64,000 bases of DNA, from NCBI GenBank assembly GCA_950295325.1, contig OX485804.1, positions 6,880,001 through 6,944,000 of the forward strand. The letters are read 5' to 3'. Source of the DNA: Polytrichum commune (lineage: Eukaryota > Streptophyta > Polytrichopsida > Polytrichales > Polytrichaceae). Within the stretch, counting starts at the first letter, position 1, and the number at the start of each line of letters is the position of its first letter. A program made the translations under genes and the position numbers. This document shows, piece by piece, positions 57,080-64,000 of the stretch. The notes under the pieces were generated by a model that was given only the letters and a program-made list of their open reading frames with translations, was not told the origin of the DNA and made no database searches.

Positions 57080-58365
57080 TGGGAGAGGCAAAAGAGGTGC
57101 TCTAGTAGAAAAAAAGCAAGGGCACATGACATAGAAATGTATTTTGGGGGAATAGAAGATGAAGATAAGAGAATGGTTGAACTTTAGTTTAGTTTTTTTC
57201 AAAACTGTCCTATTTGGGCATACAAAAAAAATTTAGCACATTCACTTTTGGTGCACGGTCATACCTCTTGGTTCACATTTGGTTTACACCTAGTGAGGGA
57301 CCCAAAGGCTTCACAACATATGTGCCTCCCCCCCCCCCCCCACCCTTCTTTAGATCCTCCTAAAGCAAATTCCTAAGGACTCAAAACCCCCTTTCCACCA
57401 TAAAAGCCAAGTTTTCTTTATATAAAGCTTCACTTTTAGTAACCCGGGTGAGTCTCTTGACCAGCGAGTATGTTTCTATTCCCTCTTATCCAAGCTCATT
57501 CTCAGGTTTCTAGTGATGTGGCTTCAAGTGTTAAAGTGTAACATATATGCAAAATATATGTGGTTTCCTCCTAACCATCCATGCAAGTTACGTGCATTGG
57601 ATTAGGTGGGAACCAACGATTGGGGAGAAACGACCGCTTTGGCTTTTTATTCACAATATCATTTTTTACCAACTAAGTTATATCATATTATTCAATGTGC
57701 ATGCTCACTACACCGTCTGTGGCATTTAGTGTCACATGCGTAAGAGTGTCACTTACCTGTTTTGAGACATATGTTAGGTTACACTAATTCTCAACAAACT
57801 TCCTCATTAGTGTCACCTCATGACACTTGGCGTTCAAGTGCATTTACTAATACTGGCATGATCATGTTACACAATGGGCTACAAGTTGACTAAAGTGTAC
57901 ACAGATGACACTTGGCATCAGTATGCTCAAGAATATCTTCCTCTTGCATACTAAATTGTAAACACATACACATGCCATCAGTATGCTCCATGATGTTTTT
58001 CCCATTGGATACTAAAATGAAAAACTATCCTCTCAAGTATCCCAATATCATACGCTAAATGCCATAATGTAAAAAAATCTTTCACTTACGAAAGGTACAT
58101 ATGTTGACCAATAGTATCATATTGGCAATTAGTGGACATGACACTTTGAGACCTCTAGGCATCTAGTCTAGGTCCTTCGCAAATAGTGTAAGTGACATTA
58201 AATATCATAAACAACGTACTTATGTTATTTGGGTGAAAAATGGATACTCTCCGTAAAATGTTACAGCAATGCGTAACTCCAATCGGTAACCCACACTAAC
58301 TAGACAAACAATATAGTTACAAATGAACATGTTGAATTTGAGAAATGATTCGCTCAAATTCAACA
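57080..58365. other. Spacer with a C14 tract
   Basis: A run of 14 Cs lies at 57328-57341. At 57720-58200 words such as GTGTCAC, TGACACTT and ACACTT(T/G)G are frequent in both directions; they do not align as a defined element. No gene. Confidence 0.4.
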
Positions 58366-58507
58366 TAACATTATTTAAATCCATAATAGTGTTTTGTGGG
58401 ATTGACAATATTCCACGAAATATTGTCCGAATGTGGGGAATATATGAGAATATCTCGTGGAATATTGTCAATCCCACATAAAAAGGTTATGGATCTGAAT
58501 AATGTTA
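58366..58507. repeat. 59-bp-arm hairpin, 24-base loop
   Basis: Left arm 58366-58424 and right arm 58449-58507 are reverse complements with a few mismatches. The inner 24 bases (TGTGGGATTGACAATATTCC, then ACGA) pair perfectly. The outer part (TAACATTATT.A.ATCCATAA) pairs with two or three mismatches. It is directly followed by an inverted family A copy. Such size and pairing fit a foldback MITE or a young small-RNA precursor. Confidence 0.9.
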
Positions 58508-58524
58508 CGAAGGCTTTAGAAAAA

Positions 58525-58652
58525 AATTGGTCATTTTAGAGTTTTTTTGGAATATACCTTAGTTTAATAGAGGACAATCGAAAGATGTCAACATGTAACT
58601 AGTTGGACTTGGAAACATAGGATCTCAACTGAATATGTCCAAAAATCTCCCC
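58525..58652 (-). mobile_element. Family A TIR element, copy 7 (inverted, truncated)
   Basis: From GGTCATTTTAGAG through GGAATATACCTTAGTTTAAT, AAGATGTCAACATGTAACTA and GTTGGACTTGGAAACA to CCAAAAATCTCCCC. Only the half with the GGGGAGATTTTTGG end is retained; the other half is replaced by the hairpin at 58366-58507. Confidence 0.8.
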
Positions 58653-60029
58653 ATGCATTCTACGGAAGTAATTTATTTAAACTTGATCAAAATGTGGACG
58701 GGAGGAAATTACACCCTAAACTTCCGTAATGTCACCCAATGTAATGTCACTTCCTCTCTTAAATCCCGAAACCCTAGGGAACATATGTGCTCAATTTAAA
58801 TTTTCCTCTCACATCTCACATGTATTGACATTAAAAATAATCCACCGAAGAATTCAAACCACATGCTCGCACACATCACATTGTCATCGTTGTCATTATT
58901 GTTATTAATGCAATGTTGACTTTGCATAATTCCATAATGTCACATGCTACACTAATTCTCTATTATCACACATCCGTATTAACATTGACGACCTCCCTAA
59001 TCTCACGTGCACTTTGGTTGTCACAAGGGTGACATTAGGGACGTTGGAGTGTATCACATACGAGTGTACCTCTAATTCATTCAACATAAAATTCTTGAAA
59101 TATTATGCATCCTTGAGGTTTTGTTTGGGTTGTTATTTGACACCATAATTAGCTTTCAAGATATTGCATTGGTCTAGTCCAAGTCATTCAAGATGAATCG
59201 ACCGTGAAGCTCTTGGGGCGAGGTTTCTTTGTTGGATGGACAAAAGACACCCTCGTATGCGATCATAATTCCCTTTTCACTCTATTGTGCATCTTCTTTG
59301 TTTGATCATTTTTTGAAGCAAAGGGCAATAAGCCGATGCCAACAATGCACTAAAAAAGAAAAAAAGACGCATGCCCACTATGGGGGGAGCCTAAACCCTC
59401 AAGTGTGTCACACCGCCACATGTAACCAATATGACCACCACAAGAAAACCAACACCATTGACAACCCGCTAAAGTACCAACAAGATCCAACCATGGACCA
59501 CCAAAGCTTGAGATCACGAGACCCTGCTTATGATGAAGCTTCCATTTCCACTTGATCTCAAGATTGTTTTTATAATTACGCACACACACAATTGGTCAAA
59601 CCCTATGGACAATGCCTCGGCCAAAAAGGGTTGGTTTTCACGTATTTAATCACCCTCTCCCAAGTCGTCTTAGGGCCAAGTTCCATGTGCCGGTCCCGGT
59701 CTGTTTTTTAAACATTAAATGGGTGGGCTGGTGAAAAGAGAGTGGTGCCATGTGCCCATCCCTCTCACCCAAGAACCGGTACCCCCCATGGATGGGAGTC
59801 CCACATTTTGTGTTGTGCAAGAATGGGTGCCAAAGGACCGGCGGTCCTAACGGTCACAAGAATGACATGTGCCGGTTAAAAAGCTCCGGTGACTGGATCG
59901 GCCGGTCACTTAGGGTGCAGCTTTGGATATTGAAGGCCACTTTGTTCTTCAAGTCCTTTCTTTTGAGGAGTACTCCTAGAGAACATGTATTTTATGACGA
60001 TTTTAGAATCTAGATCTTAACTATATATA
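58653..60029. other. Spacer, partly GC-richer
   Basis: A 108-codon plus ORF (59229-59555) and a shadowing minus ORF lack motifs. At 59680-59920 the words ATGTGCCGGT, ACCGG and GGTCAC recur (GCCGGTCCCGGTC, GAACCGGTACC, GGACCGGCGGTCC, GGCCGGTCAC), giving several short inverted pairs; no element boundary was found. Confidence 0.4.
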
Positions 60030-60490
60030 TAAGGCAAACAAACCAAAGGAAACACTCGTGAAATATTTAAAAGATTATTTTGGTATCATTTAGGTGTCAC
60101 GTTTTAGTTTTATTAAAACAAACACGTGATTATTTCATTAGATTATCAACTAGGGGAATAAATTTAAAAAATCTCTATGTATCGGTACATGTAATGTTGA
60201 CAACCACTCGCCTCACTCTAATTACCTGAACAACAATCCGGCAGTGAGTAGGCCATTTACTTACCAAAACCGGGGGCACTTGGGTATAGTCCATACTCTT
60301 GCATTTAATTTTTTTAAATTAGTGTAACTTGAAATTTACAATGTAGTCAACATTAATCAAAATTATTGACATTCTTAGATTAATTATGATTTTAAATTAG
60401 GTTGTCCTGCTATAACCTTTTACCCAATCTTGGCTAAAGTAATCAAAATATTCATGGATTGCGTCAATAAGCTAAACCACATATTGACAA
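60030..60490 (+). repeat. Old dispersed repeat, copy B
   Basis: It is collinear with 4738-5300: CAAACCAAAGGAAACACTC, TCATTTAGGTGTCACG, AACACGTGATTATTTCAT, CCTCACTCTAATTACC, AACAATCCGGCAGTGAGTAG, GGGCACTTGGGTATAGTCCA and AGCTAAACCACATAT. Confidence 0.6.
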
Positions 60491-61024
60491 TCACATGAGG
60501 AATCTCTCCTCTGTAATAATTCAATTCTTTTATGAGGCAAACCCTAAACCATGTAACAAACCATGTAAACGCATGTTATTTTTGCAAATCTATTAACACA
60601 AAAATAATGAACTATGTAATTTTACTTTAAATTCATTCTAGACTAGCATTATTTTAATTTTAATCAATATGTACTAATGATGGCCCATGTTACGTGTCGG
60701 GTTTAATTTAAAAAATGTATCAAAAATCACTTCTAAACAATGTACAATGACAATTTCAACTTTTAAAATAATATATATAAATATTTACATATTTCCATAG
60801 ATGACAGTAGTACCAACCTACACACATCAACAACACATAATTTAGAATTCATTCAATAAATGTATGGAAATTGATGTGCAAATCAAATTTGAAAAGTTAA
60901 ATGATGATGACCTCCATTGCCGGTGACCTTCATAAAGTGTAATCTCTTATCACTCACCAAATTTAATTAGAAAGTAGGAAATCGAAATAAATTGGCACCC
61001 CACATAGAAGTACCCCTCCATAAA
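60491..61024. other. AT-rich spacer
   Basis: It may be the continuation of the copy B repeat. No gene or defined element is seen. Confidence 0.35.
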
Positions 61025-61346
61025 ATGAGTGACATCACTCATTTTTTGGATGATGATGTCACCCGTTTCTCACCCACTCAAAAAACGGACCGGGACTGCC
61101 ACCTGGAACTGGCCCTTAGCATGTATGATACATTCATCCTACACGAGGTACTTAACTTTGGACTCGCGTCATTATTCTTGGTTAAAGACCTTATCATTCC
61201 TCTCAATGCAAGTGGTCCGCATGATATTAATGGGGACGAGGTGCCGAATCCTTCTTCATTTAGTGAACTTCTTGAGAATATATTGAACGCATTCATCATC
61301 CTTCTCTTGTCAACAACTTGTGATGGAATATTGGAAAAATCACTTG
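61025..61346 (+). other. Exon-like ORF ending at a consensus splice donor
   Basis: From the ATG at 61025 the frame is open for about 107 codons (MSDITHFLDDDVTRFSPTQK; MYDTFILHEVLNFGLAS; LENILNAFIILLLS) and meets CTTG|GTAAGTGA at 61346/61347, a consensus donor. The frame is also open upstream of the ATG to about 60992. No family is recognised, and the next 120 bases run into a MITE without a matching acceptor. It may be a stranded exon of a disrupted gene. Confidence 0.3.
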
Positions 61347-61465
61347 GTAAGTGACAATAATTGCAACACTATAAATTTATAATCCCCAGAAAAAATTACA
61401 AGGAATGACAAATAATATTAGGTTAAACATTTAGTGTTGGTGACAAACACTACACCAGTTTACAA

Positions 61466-61969
61466 TTAGGGCCACTTCACACACGAGCCAAGAGCCGTGA
61501 CCATGAAATTGTGAGAGCCCAAAAGAAAGTGTCCAAAGGTTGTCCCAAGACACATCCAAAATCATGTAGTGTGGTCACGGATACTCAAGTGTAGTGTGAA
61601 GTCATATGTGATCGGGCCCTCAACCAAATGCTATTTCAATGAATTTCTATCAAGCGGGTCCTCACACGTGATAAAATAAAATAAATCAACAAGTGTGAAC
61701 ATTCGGAGTGCTATGGTCTCTAGGTTTTGTGTTAGGCCTACCTCCATAAGGTGGTTTTTGAAAATAGTCCAAGTGACCATGAAGCATGATCCATTTGATG
61801 CCATGTAGGAATCCATGTGGACTTTACATCCATCTTGCATACACATACTCCGTTGGTCCCTCAAGTGTAGTGTGAAGTGAACTTGGACCAGCTCCGCCTT
61901 TTCCAACAATGAGAGTGCTTGAAATGTAATGGTCACGGGCTCACAGTCTCATGTGTGAAGTGGCCCTTA
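61466..61969. mobile_element. PIF/Harbinger (Tourist)-type MITE with TTA duplication
   Basis: The element is 61469-61966 (498 bp). The termini GGGCCACTTCACACA and TGTGTGAAGTGGCCC are exact reverse complements, and similarity continues inward over about 45 bp (GCC(C)GTGACCATNA). The 3-bp word TTA flanks both ends (61466-61468 and 61967-61969), the target-site preference of PIF/Harbinger. The interior repeats CAAGTGTAGTGTGAAGT twice (about 61588 and 61862) and has no transposase; the 101-codon minus ORF at 61936-61631 is within it and shows no motif. Confidence 0.88.
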
Positions 61970-62100
61970 GTATTGAGCAAGCCGACTAAATTTGATGGCA
62001 CTAAACATCATATCTAGTGTAGTCGTGGATGACAGTGTTGTGCCTATTTGAATTAGAATGAGTTTCCAGAATCGAGGTGAGTCATGTTTTATGCAATCAA

Positions 62101-62404
62101 TACACTAAATAGGACATTTAATATTCAATACACTAAATACGAATGCATACACTAAATATCAATAACCTCAGGAAAGTAAGTAACATTAATTGTAAACTCA
62201 AACACTAAATATCAACTATGGTAATATGTGGAAGTTGCATGTTTGAATTCCATGTTAGTGAAGATATGGAAAAATGATATAATAAGGGAGGTGACAGTAG
62301 GGAAAATAGCAACGCATTTCTGTCTAACACTAGTTATCAAGGAATTGAAAATTAGTATTGAACAAGGTAGGGTGGTAACAACACTAAATATCCTATTTAG
62401 TGTA
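62101..62404. mobile_element. Foldback-like segment with 14-bp inverted ends
   Basis: TACACTAAATAGGA (62101-62114) and TCCTATTTAGTGTA (62391-62404) are exact reverse complements 304 bp apart end to end. The left end carries four further direct ACTAAATA words (62104, 62131, 62151, 62204), and one more lies at 62382. A TTTAGTGTAG word also occurs further right near 62720. No target duplication is clear. Confidence 0.55.
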
Positions 62405-63003
62405 GTCCTCCAAATTTTATTTTTTTTGGATTCACGGTGAAAACACTAGGCAAATGTAAAGACGTGTAGAGGACATTATCCTAAACCAATGTATGCATGT
62501 ACATATTTGAAATTCTTGTTATAAACAACATGTACCTAGAGTAGTAGGTGGAGGGTTTAGCCTAGTGTTGTCGCCAAATCTCTCCACATTTAATGATACC
62601 AACTTTACCGAGTACTTTGCATTGTGTACTAGGCATGTCAATCATGATTAGTGTGTACTATGTGTCTCACAACAACACACATCGAGTCACACTAATTAAC
62701 AACCACACTAATGACTAGATTTAGTGTAGCTAAGTACGATGTAAGCTCATAAGTAGGTCAACCCCTTAAGGATGAAGACATTCTCATAGAAGTTACATCA
62801 TAACGAAGTATAGTGGGGCACGCACGTCATTGCCTTGCTCAATTATTCACATTGGGATGAGCACCCAATGAGCATTTAGAACCTCGGACCTTGTTGCATA
62901 TATAATAACACCCAAGAAGCTTACCGAGAAGTGATGGTCTAAACTTGGCCCTAGAGGTTGGTGACCAACCCTAATTTAACATCTAAATGTCAGTGTCCAA
63001 TGT
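62405..63003. other. Spacer, nothing recognised
   Basis: Contains scattered TTAGTGTNG and CACACTAAT words that echo the foldback segment, but no gene. Confidence 0.35.
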
Positions 63004-63128
63004 CGGGGGAGATTTTCGGACATAATCGGTCAAAAACCTAGTGTTTCTGGGTCCAACTACTTAACTTACATGTTGTGATCTTTTGGTGTTTTTTTCCTTT
63101 TCTTTACTAGTTGAGGTATACTCCATAT
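63004..63128 (+). mobile_element. Family A TIR element, copy 8 (truncated)
   Basis: CGGGGGAGATTTTCGGACAT, CCTAGTGTTTCTGGGTCCAA, TTACATGTTGTGATCTTTTG and GTTGAGGTATACTCCATA follow the family order, and the copy then stops. It is closest to copy 3, which shares TGTTGTGATCTTT. Confidence 0.75.
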
Positions 63129-64000
63129 ATACATCCCTCTAAGGGTAATACACGGATTTCAAATGTGTGGGTGTTCATGGCATATATAGTGTTGGTCCCT
63201 ATCTCCCAACCATTTAGCCATCCTTTCCAATTTAGCCGTACGTGGCTCCAACTCCCAACGAAGAGTCCCCCTTACAAGTGTTTTCATTTATTTATTGGCT
63301 TCATGAGACTAAATTGCACTAGGAACAATCAGATGGTTTCTTCCCTATGGAACAAAACCTCTAAAAATAAAAGGTGAAACAAGCTGACAAAGCAATGTGG
63401 TTTGGTGGGTCAGTGGCAACTTTGCATCAAATGTCACGTACGCAACTTACATTGTCACCTTTTGATCCGGCTTGAATTTTTAAAAGGGGAAAAATGCATC
63501 TTATCGTCATCTCTAAAATCGGATTCAAAATTAATTAAAAAAAAAAACTAAATGGCATTCTTCATTGTGCATTGTATGGCCATGATACATATACCCAAGA
63601 AACCAAAAGGAAAAACCCTACAGCTTTATCTTACCTAACATAAGAGCACCTTAAACCAAGACAACGCCCAAAATCACCACCCTTGAAATCTTATATAATA
63701 AGTACATGTTAATTTTGAAAATGTTCGACGAGTGAACATCACCCCCCCCCACACACACACACACACAACAGTTTTGGGTGCCAACACAAATCTCACTTCA
63801 AAATTTTGAATTTATTACAATATTGGGGAAGAAATAGAGGAAAAAAACCTTGCAGCACGCATGGTCTTCTTCTTCTTTCTACTTGGGAATAAATAATTAA
63901 AATTTGGTTCATACGGCTGCCACATGTCAACCAAATACCTTAACTTCTCGGCTCAAGAGACTCCTACCTTAGACACTGCTGCCATGAAGCCTTGTCCCCA
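63129..64000. other. Terminal spacer with C9 and CA run
   Basis: C9 lies at 63742-63750, followed directly by a CA run. An 88-codon plus ORF (63111-63377) starts inside family A copy 8 and has no motif. No gene. Confidence 0.4.

Noticed and set aside
61469-61966. hAT or Mutator assignment for the 498-bp element
   Set aside because: Only the 3-bp TTA is duplicated, and the GGGCC-type termini fit PIF/Harbinger better.

Overview
The window is nuclear DNA of a land plant with a large, gene-poor, AT-rich and repeat-filled genome. The evidence is one spliced gene of a plant Armadillo-repeat family with consensus GT-AG introns, plant-type MITEs (Stowaway, Tourist/Harbinger-like, hAT-like), non-LTR retrotransposon remnants, a hAT transposase pseudogene and long decayed spacers. 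The species cannot be named from sequence alone. The age of the decay and the near absence of intact transposon ORFs suit a lineage that purges repeats slowly, such as a fern, lycophyte or gymnosperm, but that is inference.

Layout. 1-702: minus-strand, stop-broken retroelement gag-like frame running off the left edge. 703-7380: spacer with short tandem repeats and two old dispersed repeats. 7395-8423: broken, intron-containing remnant of a DNA N4/N6-type methyltransferase-like gene. 9530-11410 and 35200-40160: two diverged copies of one long repeat, each holding a roughly 150-bp tandem array. 12073-12650: hAT-type MITE with a perfect 8-bp target duplication. 18780-21660: decayed LINE with a very C-rich, G-poor plus strand, followed by a 224-bp foldback element and a 64-bp minisatellite. 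25081-25397: complete Stowaway MITE. 26379-27509: four copies of a 220-bp TIR element (family A), alternating in direction. 28020-30200 and 32915-34830: two related, decayed multi-exon coding remnants on the minus strand, separated by an LTR-like segment (30240-32700) with a TATA box and a 133-bp GA-rich tandem array. 37321-44044: two copies of MITE family F on either side of a hAT transposase pseudogene (41540-43060). 46566-49330 (minus): the only apparently intact gene, an ARM-repeat protein of about 583 residues in four exons, with a pyrimidine-rich 5' region and, beyond it, a four-unit tandem array of about 310 bp. 53895-54815 (minus): 3' fragment of a second LINE. 55270-64000: further family A copies, a 59-bp-arm hairpin, a Harbinger-type MITE, another foldback element and unexplained spacers.

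The genes do not form a pathway. The window is a repeat landscape around one conserved gene. Its most unusual parts are the methyltransferase-like remnant, the recurring family A inverted repeats, the long hairpins, and ten G/C homopolymer tracts in otherwise AT-rich DNA.
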